Program-made: the position numbers and the translations under genes
Source of the DNA: an uncultured Clostridia bacterium
GTDB lineage: Bacteria; Bacillota; Clostridia; Oscillospirales; Ruminococcaceae
DNA length: 64,000 nucleotides
Assembly (NCBI GenBank): GCA_947627205.1
Contig: CANQVE010000001.1
Span: forward strand, 124,001 to 188,000
Direction: 5' to 3'
The notes under the pieces: generated by a model
The model's input: only the letters and a program-made list of their open reading frames with translations
Databases searched by the model: none
Told to the model about the DNA's origin: nothing
Shown here: positions 16,879 to 24,477 of the stretch, one piece after another
Position numbering within the stretch: the stretch's first letter is position 1
Layout: each line of letters opens with the position of its first letter

Positions 16879-18450
16879 ATGGCTGTTAAACCTGTTTTAC
16901 TTGTAGTAATGGACGGCGTTGGCTTTTCAAAAACGGGACTTGGCGACGCTGTTACAGAGGCGAACACTCCTACTCTTGACTGGCTGCTGAAAAACTGCCC
17001 GAACACAAGACTTAAAGCGCACGGCTCGGCGGTAGGACTGCCGACTGACGACGATATGGGAAACTCGGAAGTAGGACATAACGCTCTTGGCTGCGGGCAA
17101 ATTTACTCGCAGGGCGCAAAGCTCGTGAACGAAAGCATTGAAAGCGGGAAGATGTACAATTCTTCCGCCTGGAAAGAGCTTGTAAATAACTGCGTTTCCA
17201 AAAACTCGACAATGCATTTTATAGGCTTGCTGTCTGACGGTAATGTTCACTCGAACATCTCCCACCTGTTCAGCATGCTGAAAAAAGCGAAAGCAGAGGG
17301 CGTAAAGAAAGCAAGAGTTCACTGCTTACTTGACGGACGCGATGTTCCCGCGACGTCTGCGCCTATCTATATTGAACAGCTTGAAAAGGCGCTTTCGGAG
17401 CTTAACGACGCGGATTTCGACGGAAAGATAGCGTCGGGCGGCGGCAGAATGAAGATAACAATGGACAGATACCAGGCAGACTGGGCTATGGTAGAGCGAG
17501 GCTGGAACACTCACGTTAAGGGCGAGGGACGGCAGTTTGCGAGCGCAGGAGAAGCGGTTGAAACCCTTAGAAACGAAACGGGCGCAATTGACCAGGATCT
17601 TCCGCCGTTTGTTATCGCAAAGGACGGCGAGCCTGTGGGAAAGATAGTTGACGGCGACAGCGTCATTCTCTACAACTTCCGCGGCGACAGAGCTATTGAG
17701 CTTTCAATGGCGTTCGATATGGACGATTTCACATACTTTGAGCGCGGAGGTAAGCCCGACGTATGCTATGCGGGAATGTTACAGTATGACGGGGACTTAA
17801 AGCTCCCTGCACGTTATCTTGTTAATCCTCCCGAAATTCACGACACCTTGTCCGAAGTCCTTGTAGAAGCTAAGCTCAATCAATACGCCGTTTCCGAAAC
17901 GCAGAAGTACGGTCATGTAACCTACTTCTGGAACGGCAACAGAAGCGGAAAATTCTCCGAGGATCTCGAAACGTTCAAGGAAATTCCCTCCGACAACGTT
18001 TCATTCGACCAGCGCCCGTGGATGAAATCGGCGGATATTGTTGACGATCTGATTGAAGCGATAAAGTCGAAGAAATACGACTTTTTGCGCTGCAACTTCC
18101 CGAACGGCGATATGGTAGGTCATACAGGTTCAATGCCTGCTACGATAATTGGCGTTGAAGCAGTGGATATCGGACTTGCAAGGCTGATGAAAGTCTGCGA
18201 CGAATACGGCGTGACTATGATAATTACCGCCGACCACGGAAACGCGGACGAAATGCTCGAAAAGAACAAGAAAGGCGAAATTCAGGTCCGCACCGCGCAT
18301 TCGCTCAATCCCGTGCCGTTTATAATTTACGACAAGGACGTTAAGTACACGATAAAGGACGGAAACTACGGTCTTTCAAATGTCGCGCCTACGGTCGTAA
18401 AGATGTTCGGGCTTAAAGCTCCCGACTGCTGGCAGGAGAGCATGATCTGA
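16879..18450 (+). CDS. gpmI: 2,3-bisphosphoglycerate-independent phosphoglycerate mutase
   Basis: Manganese-dependent alkaline-phosphatase-fold enzyme that converts 3- to 2-phosphoglycerate. VVMDGVGFS near the N-terminus carries metal ligands, and MGNSEVGHNALG contains the serine nucleophile. HCLLDGRDVP lies in the transferase domain, and ITADHGNADEM and RTAHSLNPVPF supply the remaining metal ligands. The length of 523 aa is typical. It follows tpiA with an AAAGGAA site and is closed by a strong terminator, so it ends the glycolytic transcript. Confidence 0.97.
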   Translation: MAVKPVLLVVMDGVGFSKTGLGDAVTEANTPTLDWLLKNCPNTRLKAHGSAVGLPTDDDMGNSEVGHNALGCGQIYSQGAKLVNESIESGKMYNSSAWKELVNNCVSKNSTMHFIGLLSDGNVHSNISHLFSMLKKAKAEGVKKARVHCLLDGRDVPATSAPIYIEQLEKALSELNDADFDGKIASGGGRMKITMDRYQADWAMVERGWNTHVKGEGRQFASAGEAVETLRNETGAIDQDLPPFVIAKDGEPVGKIVDGDSVILYNFRGDRAIELSMAFDMDDFTYFERGGKPDVCYAGMLQYDGDLKLPARYLVNPPEIHDTLSEVLVEAKLNQYAVSETQKYGHVTYFWNGNRSGKFSEDLETFKEIPSDNVSFDQRPWMKSADIVDDLIEAIKSKKYDFLRCNFPNGDMVGHTGSMPATIIGVEAVDIGLARLMKVCDEYGVTMIITADHGNADEMLEKNKKGEIQVRTAHSLNPVPFIIYDKDVKYTIKDGNYGLSNVAPTVVKMFGLKAPDCWQESMI

Positions 18451-18461
18451 TTTAAAACAAC

Positions 18462-18493
18462 ACCGCCGTACTTTCGGGTACGGCGGTCTTTTT
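18462..18493 (+). terminator. Terminator after gpmI
   Basis: Perfect 10-bp stem ACCGCCGTAC / GTACGGCGGT with loop TTTCGG, then CTTTTT. It also faces the end of the convergent anti-sigma gene. Confidence 0.93.
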
Positions 18494-18512
18494 AATTGTA
18501 TTTTACATACGG

Positions 18513-19451
18513 TTATTGCTGTTGAGTTGCTGTAATGCTTTCGTTTATAATAACTTCGGACTGAAGAACTTCTTTGTTTTCTTTTGTGTAATACTGCGCA
18601 GAATAAGTGTCCGTATCAACGACCATAACTCTATTTCCGTTTCCGCAGATAAGATACTTTATGCCGTCCGAGCTGAAACGCGCCGCGCTGTCGGGAAGCG
18701 TTTTCAGATAAAAGCTCTCGCCTGTTTTTATATAGCTGTCCTCTCCGAGCATGACGCGCGTTTCTTCAGCGTCATTTGTTACAAGCATTATGTCAATATT
18801 GCTGATGTCCTTTCCGTTTACATATACCGACATTTTTTCAAAAGCATACGCCCATGCAGAAGTATCCTCAACAAGATAAATAATATCTTCGTTTCCCTCC
18901 AATATAACATAATAGCTCTTTCCGTCGACCTGTATCACGCTGTCATATTTTTCGGAGATCTCATAAGCTCTGACCTTGTCCGTTCTGAAATATCGAGTGC
19001 CGTTTTGTACGACTTCGATCATATCGCCGTCATCTGAGCGTACTATTTCAAATTCCTCAGACTGCCACGAACTGCCCGAACTGTCCGATATGACATGAGA
19101 GCTGTTTTCCGGAGCTATATCCATTCCACCGTTAAGATTGTCCGAATTATTCGTTTCAATATGTTCGGGAGAGTTGCCCGCTCCGTTCATGTCGCCCATA
19201 TTGTTCATTTCGCCCGTATTGCTTAAAGGTAAACCGAAAAACTTAGGAATGAATATTATGCACAATGCGATACAGGCTGCCGCTCCCGCCAAAGGCGCTA
19301 TGATCTGCCAAAGCGGTCTTTTCTTCCTTTGCTCGGTCCTTATCTTCAAAGGCGCGTTTTCATAAAGCCGCTCATGCACCTCGGCAATTATCTTTTCCGT
19401 GTCGGGAGAAGCAGAGCGAAGCGCCGACTTATAATCGTTTTTAAAGCTCAT
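18513..19451 (-). CDS. Membrane anti-sigma-factor-like protein
   Basis: About 70 cytoplasmic residues precede one transmembrane helix (PLAGAAACIALCIIFIPKFF). They are followed by an Asn/Gly/Met-rich linker and an extracytoplasmic domain of about 190 residues with no motif I recognise. This topology directly downstream of an ECF sigma gene is typical of regulated anti-sigma factors that hold the sigma factor at the membrane. The sigma-binding role is inferred from context. The ORF track starts at 19466, but AGGAGG sits 6 nt before ATG 19451, the better start. The reading frame begins 15 bp after the sigma stop, consistent with coupling. Confidence 0.75.
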   Translation of the reverse strand: MSFKNDYKSALRSASPDTEKIIAEVHERLYENAPLKIRTEQRKKRPLWQIIAPLAGAAACIALCIIFIPKFFGLPLSNTGEMNNMGDMNGAGNSPEHIETNNSDNLNGGMDIAPENSSHVISDSSGSSWQSEEFEIVRSDDGDMIEVVQNGTRYFRTDKVRAYEISEKYDSVIQVDGKSYYVILEGNEDIIYLVEDTSAWAYAFEKMSVYVNGKDISNIDIMLVTNDAEETRVMLGEDSYIKTGESFYLKTLPDSAARFSSDGIKYLICGNGNRVMVVDTDTYSAQYYTKENKEVLQSEVIINESITATQQQ

Positions 19452-19465
19452 ACTTTTCCTCCTCA

Positions 19466-19984
19466 CTAAAATTCTTCATCTTTCAAAAGCCTTTTCAGTT
19501 TTTCTCTCGCTCTCGACAGGTGAGATTTTACGGTGTTTTCCTTTTCGCCCGTTATCTCGGCGATCTCGGCAATAGACAGATCTTCATAATAAAAAAGGTG
19601 GACGGCTGTTCGGTATTTTTCGGGAAGTTTCATAACAGCCTCTAAAACCGCGCGTTTCCTTTCATTTTCTTCTGCTGTTTCATCTGCGTTATCTCCCAAA
19701 AGCCCGATAATATCATCGGGATCGCATAACGACCTGTGTCTGTGCCAGGAGCTTTTGGCGAATGAATTTGAACAGTTTACGGCTACTCTTATCAGAAAAA
19801 ATCTTCTGTGTTCCTCGCTTTCAAAAGTCTTGTCGGCTTTATAATATCTTATGAAAACTTCCTGCGTCACATCTTCGGCGTCAGCCGCGTTTCCGAGCCT
19901 TTCGAGCACAATAGCATAAACCATGGGGATATACAGCCTCATGGCTTCATCAAAGCTCTCTGAAGTTTTTAGAGATAATTCCAT
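19466..19984 (-). CDS. ECF-type RNA polymerase sigma factor
   Basis: A 172-aa sigma-70-family protein with region 2 (MVYAIVLERLGNAADAEDVTQEVFIRYY) and region 4 (LSIAEIAEITGEKENTVKSHLSRAREKL helix-turn-helix), with no regions 1 or 3. It directs RNA polymerase to a stress or envelope regulon when released from its partner. The downstream membrane protein is the likely anti-sigma factor. A TGCAACTTTTT word 51 bp upstream of the ATG could be the -35 of an autoregulated promoter, though no clear -10 is certain. Some helix spacing resembles SigV/SigW-like ECFs. The exact subgroup is not assigned. Confidence 0.9.
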   Translation of the reverse strand: MELSLKTSESFDEAMRLYIPMVYAIVLERLGNAADAEDVTQEVFIRYYKADKTFESEEHRRFFLIRVAVNCSNSFAKSSWHRHRSLCDPDDIIGLLGDNADETAEENERKRAVLEAVMKLPEKYRTAVHLFYYEDLSIAEIAEITGEKENTVKSHLSRAREKLKRLLKDEEF

Positions 19985-20016
19985 AAATTTTCTCCGAATT
20001 TTCTTCTGTCATAAAC

Positions 20017-20045
20017 AATACTCGGCAAGAGCCGAAAAAGTTGCA
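20017..20045 (-). promoter_or_regulatory. Possible autoregulated ECF promoter
   Basis: TGCAACTTTTT on the minus strand 51 bp upstream of the sigma gene resembles the AAC-containing -35 of ECF promoters. The -10 near 20020 is not clear. Confidence 0.35.
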
Positions 20046-20066
20046 GTTTGATAAAAAAAATCCTCC

Positions 20067-20110
20067 TAGAGGTTAAAGGTAAGAAATAAGAGGTAAGAAG
20101 CAAGAATTTG
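20067..20110. repeat. Heptad repeat tract
   Basis: AGAGGTTAAAGGTAAGAAAT and continuation, a degenerate TARAGGN array upstream of the sigma gene. Confidence 0.75.
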
Positions 20111-20211
20111 TTTTAAACCACATACAACTTTTCCTTTCAAACTCTAGCTCCTAACATCTTGTCTCTAAGACGCAATTTCCCTCAATAACGTTATCTCGCC
20201 CTATCCCCCTG

Positions 20212-20236
20212 CCCCCTTTCCCGGAGGGAAAGGGGG
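20212..20236. other. Perfect pyrimidine/purine hairpin
   Basis: CCCCCTTTCCC / GGGAAAGGGGG with loop GGA, 11-bp arms. Confidence 0.8.
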
Positions 20237-20423
20237 AGAATGCGGGGCGCTAGGCGCGCCCCGTGCCCCGCCTTGTGGCGAAGCCCCAAACCCCTTTACA
20301 ACATGTAAATTGAGCATGTGAGTTGGTCTGGAAACGAAGAGGGCAATTTCGTGTAATTGTCGTTCGGATATTACTGAATACTGTACACTGTCAACTGACT
20401 ACAGCCCACTGCCCTATTAGATG

Positions 20424-20650
20424 TTAGAGGTAAGAAATAAGAGGTAAGAATTTCGGGGAGCTTTCGGAAGATAAGGTATTTGTTTTTCAGAGAAAGAGGC
20501 TAGAGTTGAAGTCAAAACAAGTTTCCCTTTTCAAACCTTGCCTTAGTTAAAATTCTAGCCTCTAGCTTCTTTCTCTGAAAACCAAATAACTTTATCTCCA
20601 AAACAACTTTTTAATTCTTACCTCTTACTTCTTACCTCTTACCTCTAACC
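20424..20650. repeat. Palindromic heptad element, dispersed copy
   Basis: The left end carries GTTAGAGGTAAGAAATAAGA and the right end the complementary CTTACCTCTTACCTCTAACC. Inside, AGAGAAAGAGGCTAGAG pairs with CTCTAGCTTCTTTCTCT. The order of blocks (heptads, TTTCGGGGAGCTTT, AAAGAGGCTAGAG, complementary blocks) matches the 60.9- and 62.6-kb repeats around vanY, with considerable divergence. Confidence 0.85.
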
Positions 20651-20656
20651 GGTTAA

Positions 20657-20706
20657 GCGTGTAGGGAGGTCACCGCCGCATTTTAGCGGTGACCTACCGT
20701 ACACGC
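20657..20706. other. Long hairpin with 20-bp arms
   Basis: GCGTGTAGGGAGGTCACCGC and GCGGTGACCTACCGTACACGC pair almost completely around a 9-nt loop. No T-run follows, so a terminator is less likely than a repeat or processing site. Confidence 0.75.
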
Positions 20707-20761
20707 GTAACGGAGTGAAGTGAAACGAACTATATATAAGGGGTTGCAACAATTTGAAGCA

Positions 20762-20913
20762 ACGTGTTTTCACGTCGTTTCAACTTTTTGAAACCACGTT
20801 AAATTAACGTCATTTCAAAACTTTGAAATTTTGAAAACGTGAAAATTTCACGTCGTTGCAAAACTTGGAATTTTGGAAAACGTGAAAAATAAACGTCGTT
20901 TCCAAACTTGAAA
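20762..20913. repeat. Array of palindromic units of about 42 bp after the fumarase gene
   Basis: Unit starts at 20762, 20795, 20837 and 20880. Each has an ACGT-closed hairpin (ACGTG-tttt-CACGT; ACGTTA-aat-TAACGT; ACGTGAAA-a-TTTCACGT; the last unit is partial) followed by a second one (for example ATTTCAAA / TTTGAAAT). Arms differ between units but mostly stay self-complementary. The array ends 8 bp from the fumarase stop codon. Confidence 0.8.
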
Positions 20914-20920
20914 TGAGTCT

Positions 20921-21763
20921 TTATATACAGGCTTCGGCGTGCCTTGTGACATGACAGCCCATATTTACCGCGACGGGAAGTCCCGCAATATGCGTCGGAG
21001 CTTTTTCTATGTTTACATAAAGCGCGGTCATTCTGCCTCCAAAGCCCTGTGCGCCTATTCCGAGCTTGTTTATTTCTTCAAGCATTTTCTGTTCCATTTC
21101 TGCGTAAAGAGGTTCGGTGTTTCTCTGTGAAAGATCCCTGCAAAGCGCTTTTTTTGCAAGCAATGCACAGCCCTCAAAATCGCTCCCTATACCCACTCCC
21201 ACTACAACGGGCGGGCAGGGATTGCTCCCCGCAACGGAAACCGTTTCGACCACAAAGTTTATTATGTCCTCTTTTGAAGCGGACGGAGTGAACATTTTGA
21301 GCCTGCTCATATTCTCGCTTCCAAATCCCTTTGGAGCAACGGTCAGCTTTATCTTGTCGCCCTTTACTATCCTTGTATGTATGAGCGCGGGGGTGTTGTT
21401 GTTCGTGTTTTCTCTTATCAAGGGATCTTTTACTATGGAAAGCCTTAATTTTCCCTCGACATAGCCCTTTGCCACGCCCAAGTTTATTGCTTCTTCAAAA
21501 CCGCCGTTTATGATATGCACGTCCTGTCCGACTTCGGCGAAAACGACTGCCATTCCCGTGTCCTGGCATATAGGCACGGAAAGCTCTTTGGCGCAGTCTA
21601 TGTTGTCAACTATATCGCCGAGAACGCTTTTGCAAAGCTCGCTCTCCTCTTTTTCGGCGGCGCTTTCTATGCACTCGCGCATACCGCACGGAAGCTGTAG
21701 ATTTGCTTTTACGCAAAGCTCGGCAATTTTTTCTGTAATAAGTATAGCGTCAATTTCCCGCAT
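20921..21763 (-). CDS. Class I fumarate hydratase, alpha (N-terminal) subunit
   Basis: The oxygen-sensitive iron-sulfur fumarase interconverts fumarate and malate; tartrate dehydratase alpha is a close relative. The three expected cluster cysteines are visible in PICQDTGMA (about residue 65), SNPCPPVVVGVGIG (about 185) and NMGCHVTRH near the C-terminus. The length of 280 aa matches the alpha subunit alone. The beta subunit normally follows directly, but here only a repeat array follows, so the partner must be elsewhere or missing. The gene is separated from the upstream amidohydrolase by a 131-bp repeat element. It is probably cytoplasmic. Confidence 0.9.
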   Translation of the reverse strand: MREIDAILITEKIAELCVKANLQLPCGMRECIESAAEKEESELCKSVLGDIVDNIDCAKELSVPICQDTGMAVVFAEVGQDVHIINGGFEEAINLGVAKGYVEGKLRLSIVKDPLIRENTNNNTPALIHTRIVKGDKIKLTVAPKGFGSENMSRLKMFTPSASKEDIINFVVETVSVAGSNPCPPVVVGVGIGSDFEGCALLAKKALCRDLSQRNTEPLYAEMEQKMLEEINKLGIGAQGFGGRMTALYVNIEKAPTHIAGLPVAVNMGCHVTRHAEACI

Positions 21764-21775
21764 AATTTTCTCCTC

Positions 21776-21906
21776 CAGACTGTATATAAAGCCCCATCTA
21801 CGTCGTATGGTTATCCGCCAAAGGCGGATAACACGGTCACTGCAACAGCCACAAAGGCTAGTTGCAGTAACGCTTCCTAGTATCTGGGGCTTTCTCTACA
21901 GTCTGA
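21776..21906. repeat. 131-bp inverted-repeat element, copy 2
   Basis: Ends CAGACTGTATATAAAGCCCC and GGGGCTTTCTCTACAGTCTGA. The central hairpin at 21840-21867 (CTGCAAC / GTTGCAG, AGCC / GGCT, loop ACAAA) differs from copy 1 by paired, compensating changes. An extra GTTATCCGCC / GGCGGATAAC hairpin replaces the last hairpin of copy 1. Confidence 0.88.
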
Positions 21907-21938
21907 AGTTGGACTTATTATACAGTTTATATTATTTT

Positions 21939-23120
21939 TTACAGCTTATTCACTGCTGTCTTTCCGTTTACGCAAACAAAAACGGGCGTTTCGTAAATAT
22001 CGAGCGGCTCCCCTGAAAACAGCGAAAAGTCCGCGTCCTTTCCGACTTCTATAGAGCCTAGTCTGTCGTCAATTCCTAAAATTTTCGCCGCGTTTATTGT
22101 CACTGCTTTAAGCGCTGTCTTTCTGTCAAGCCCGCCTCTTACCGCAAGCGCCGCCGTAAGCGGAAGATACTGTATAGGCGTTTCGGGGTGGTCGGTGCAA
22201 ACGGCAAACTCTATCCCGAATTTATCCATTACGGCGGGGGTGGTTATGCTGTGATTTTTAAGCTCGGGCTTTCCCCTGTCGCCGAAAACAGGACCTAAGA
22301 CCACTTTCGGCATATCCTCCGCAAGCTCCTCGGCAATTATCCCGCCGTCCGTACAGTGTATAAGCACATAATCGAGCTTGAACTCTTTTGCTATCCTCAC
22401 AGCCGTGAAAATGTCGTCGGCTCTGTGACAATGAAAATGCGCCTGAAGCTGTTTTTCCTCATTAAACAGCGGAATAAGCGCCTCGCATTTTGCATCGAAA
22501 TCGGGCTTTGAAACTTCGTCATCCGTGCCCTTTGTGCGGCGGTATTCGTCGAGGTCTTCTTTATAGCGGAGCGCTTTTGAGAGCTGTTCGCGGATTATCG
22601 CGGCGGTCGCCATTCGGGTGACGGGCGTTTCGTCGCGGTCGTTATAAGTGTTCTTGGGATTTTCGCCTAGGGCGAATTTTATCGCCGCGGGGCTTTTTAC
22701 TATGAGCTTGTCCACGCGTTTAGAGCCGAAAGTTTTTATAACGGCAAGGCTTCCGCCTATGGGATTTGCGCTTCCTACTCCCGTACATACCGAAGTGACG
22801 CCCGCAGAAACGGCGTCCTCAAAGCACCTGTCCGCGGCGTTTATGCTGTCTATTGCGCGGAGGTGGGGCGTAGATGGATCGGTGTCCTCGTTTCCGTCGT
22901 CGCCCTCAAAGCACAGCGCGTCATCCCACATTCCGAGATGACAGTGCGCGTCGATAAATCCGGGGTAGAGAGTTTTCCCCGCGCCGTCAATTTCTTCTTC
23001 GGAGGAGCTTACATAGCTGTCCATACTGCCTATTTCGGTTATTGCCTCGTTATAGCGCACAAAGCCGTTTTCAATGTCACTGCCCGCCATTGTTATTATC
23101 TTTACGTTTTTAATTACCAT
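21939..23120 (-). CDS. Metal-dependent amidohydrolase (imidazolonepropionase-like)
   Basis: TIM-barrel amidohydrolase: the first metal site GFIDAHCHLG (residues 55-64), KFALGENPKNT, HFHCHRADD and YVLIHCTDGG in the middle, and VCTDHPETPI for the last Asp, with a C-terminal composite beta domain (LGSIEVGKDADFSLF). It resembles the imidazolonepropionase/prolidase-like group, which hydrolyse cyclic amides or dipeptide bonds, but the substrate cannot be read from sequence. The length of 393 aa is usual. No signal peptide is seen, so it is cytoplasmic. It lies 15 bp after aroK and is probably cotranscribed with aroE-aroK. Confidence 0.85.
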   Translation of the reverse strand: MVIKNVKIITMAGSDIENGFVRYNEAITEIGSMDSYVSSSEEEIDGAGKTLYPGFIDAHCHLGMWDDALCFEGDDGNEDTDPSTPHLRAIDSINAADRCFEDAVSAGVTSVCTGVGSANPIGGSLAVIKTFGSKRVDKLIVKSPAAIKFALGENPKNTYNDRDETPVTRMATAAIIREQLSKALRYKEDLDEYRRTKGTDDEVSKPDFDAKCEALIPLFNEEKQLQAHFHCHRADDIFTAVRIAKEFKLDYVLIHCTDGGIIAEELAEDMPKVVLGPVFGDRGKPELKNHSITTPAVMDKFGIEFAVCTDHPETPIQYLPLTAALAVRGGLDRKTALKAVTINAAKILGIDDRLGSIEVGKDADFSLFSGEPLDIYETPVFVCVNGKTAVNKL

Positions 23121-23134
23121 TTCAAATCCTTAGT

Positions 23135-23644
23135 TCAAATGTTATTTTCGGATATCCGAGATAGTTTTTCTATTTCATCAACTATCGTTGTATCGCGGGT
23201 GTTTCCGTTTACCATATATGTACTGTTTCGGCGGTATATCGGAGCGCGCTTGTTATACAGCTCTTCAAGCTGTTCGGGAGTGTTTTTCACAACAAGCGGG
23301 CGGTTTTTGTCGCCCTTTATCCTCGCATAACACGTTTCAAACGAGGTGTTTATATAAACGGATATCCCGCTCTCCCTCGCAAAACGCGCCGTTTCGTCGT
23401 TTAAAAGCGCGCCGCCGCCTGTAGCTACGACATTTCCGCCCGAAAGCTCTTTTATATATTTTGCCTCAAGGCTTCTGAAATACGGCTCGCCGAACTTTTC
23501 AAATATTTCGGGAATGGACATTTTCTCCGCGTCCACTATATACTTGTCCAAATCTATCAGCTTCATTTTAAGCCTTGCGGACAGCATTCTCCCTATATGG
23601 CTCTTTCCGCAGCCCATAAACCCGCACAGATAAATACTTTTCAT
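23135..23644 (-). CDS. aroK: Shikimate kinase
   Basis: Phosphorylates shikimate at the 3-position with ATP. The P-loop GFMGCGKSHIGR (residues 8-19), LIDLDKYIV (substrate Asp), the ATGGGALL shikimate-binding glycine loop and the NRPLV lid arginine are all visible. The length of 169 aa is normal. The start overlaps the aroE stop by 4 bp (ATGA), so the two are coupled. Cys replaces the more usual Ser or Thr in GCGKS, which is common and harmless in this family. Confidence 0.96.
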   Translation of the reverse strand: MKSIYLCGFMGCGKSHIGRMLSARLKMKLIDLDKYIVDAEKMSIPEIFEKFGEPYFRSLEAKYIKELSGGNVVATGGGALLNDETARFARESGISVYINTSFETCYARIKGDKNRPLVVKNTPEQLEELYNKRAPIYRRNSTYMVNGNTRDTTIVDEIEKLSRISENNI

Positions 23645-24471
23645 ACTGCGTTCTCCATATCGGACACGAGCTTGTCTATATCGCTCTTTTCAAACTTCGC
23701 GCCGTACCATATTTCATGCGCGGCGACAGCCTGCAAAACGAGCATTGCCATTCCGCCCATTGCATTTATGCCATGCTCGCGGGCGGTTTTGAGGAGCTTT
23801 GTTTCCTTGGGATTGTAGATAACGTCAAAAACGTTCTTAAACTTCTTTACGACTTCTTCGGTACAAGGCATATTGTCAACTTTCGGGAACATTCCTGCGG
23901 GCGTTGCGTTGATCAGCAGATCGCCCCCGTCAGTATCTTCAAGCACAAACCCCGAAAACGTCCTGACATTAACCTTTGCCGTTATGCCCTGTTCTTCAAT
24001 TTCCTCAACAACCTTTTTCGCCAACGGCAGATCGCTTTCCAGCGCGCAGATAGTAAGTTCCGCACCGCAGTGCGCCGCTTCTATGCATATCATTCTCCCT
24101 ACGCCCCCGCACCCTATGACGGTGACTTTAGAGTTAAGACTTGCGCCCATGGCTTCAATTGACTTTGTAAAGCCTATGGCATCGGTGTTATAGCCAGACT
24201 TGTCGCTGTTTCTTATACAGTTTACCGAGCGGTAGCGCTGTGCGCCGTCGGAAAGCTCCTTGCAATAATCAATTATCGCAATTTTATGAGGAATGGTGAT
24301 ATTAAATCCCTCGTATTCTTCGAGAGTATTAAACTTCTCGGAAAGCTCCTCGGGGGCTATGTCGTTTAAAGTGTATTCGGCTTCAATTCCCGAAAGCTCA
24401 AACAGCCTTTTGTGTATCTGCGGAGAGAATGAATGCCCGAGAGGGTGACCTATTAAACAAAATTTTTTCAT
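23641..24471 (-). CDS. aroE: Shikimate dehydrogenase
   Basis: NADPH-dependent reduction of 3-dehydroshikimate. GHPLGHSFSPQIHKRL at the N-terminus and FNITIPHKIA (catalytic Lys) form the substrate site. VIGCGGVGRMICIEAA is the nucleotide fold, and GMAMLVLQAVAAHEIW ends the protein. The length of 276 aa is typical. It lies 6 bp after fabD and overlaps aroK, so aromatic and fatty-acid genes share a transcript here. Confidence 0.96.
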   Translation of the reverse strand: MKKFCLIGHPLGHSFSPQIHKRLFELSGIEAEYTLNDIAPEELSEKFNTLEEYEGFNITIPHKIAIIDYCKELSDGAQRYRSVNCIRNSDKSGYNTDAIGFTKSIEAMGASLNSKVTVIGCGGVGRMICIEAAHCGAELTICALESDLPLAKKVVEEIEEQGITAKVNVRTFSGFVLEDTDGGDLLINATPAGMFPKVDNMPCTEEVVKKFKNVFDVIYNPKETKLLKTAREHGINAMGGMAMLVLQAVAAHEIWYGAKFEKSDIDKLVSDMENAV

Positions 24472-24477
24472 AATTCC

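Larger units (their letters stand above)
19985..20920. other. 936-bp gene-free repeat field
   Basis: No supported ORF. In order: candidate ECF promoter (20017-20045), heptad repeat (20067-20110), a perfect G/C hairpin (20212-20236), CGGGGCGC-type palindromes (about 20242-20268), unassigned sequence to 20420, a 227-bp palindromic heptad element (20424-20650), a 20-bp-arm hairpin (20657-20706) and the palindromic array after the fumarase gene (20762-20913). Confidence 0.75.

Noticed and set aside
20067-20650. Heptad tracts read as an origin or DnaA-box cluster
   Set aside because: No TTATCCACA-type boxes and no replication genes nearby; the repeats are purine-rich and occur at many loci.
20762-20913. 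Possible CRISPR array
   Set aside because: Units are contiguous, unequal in length and palindromic, without unique spacers; no cas genes are in the window.
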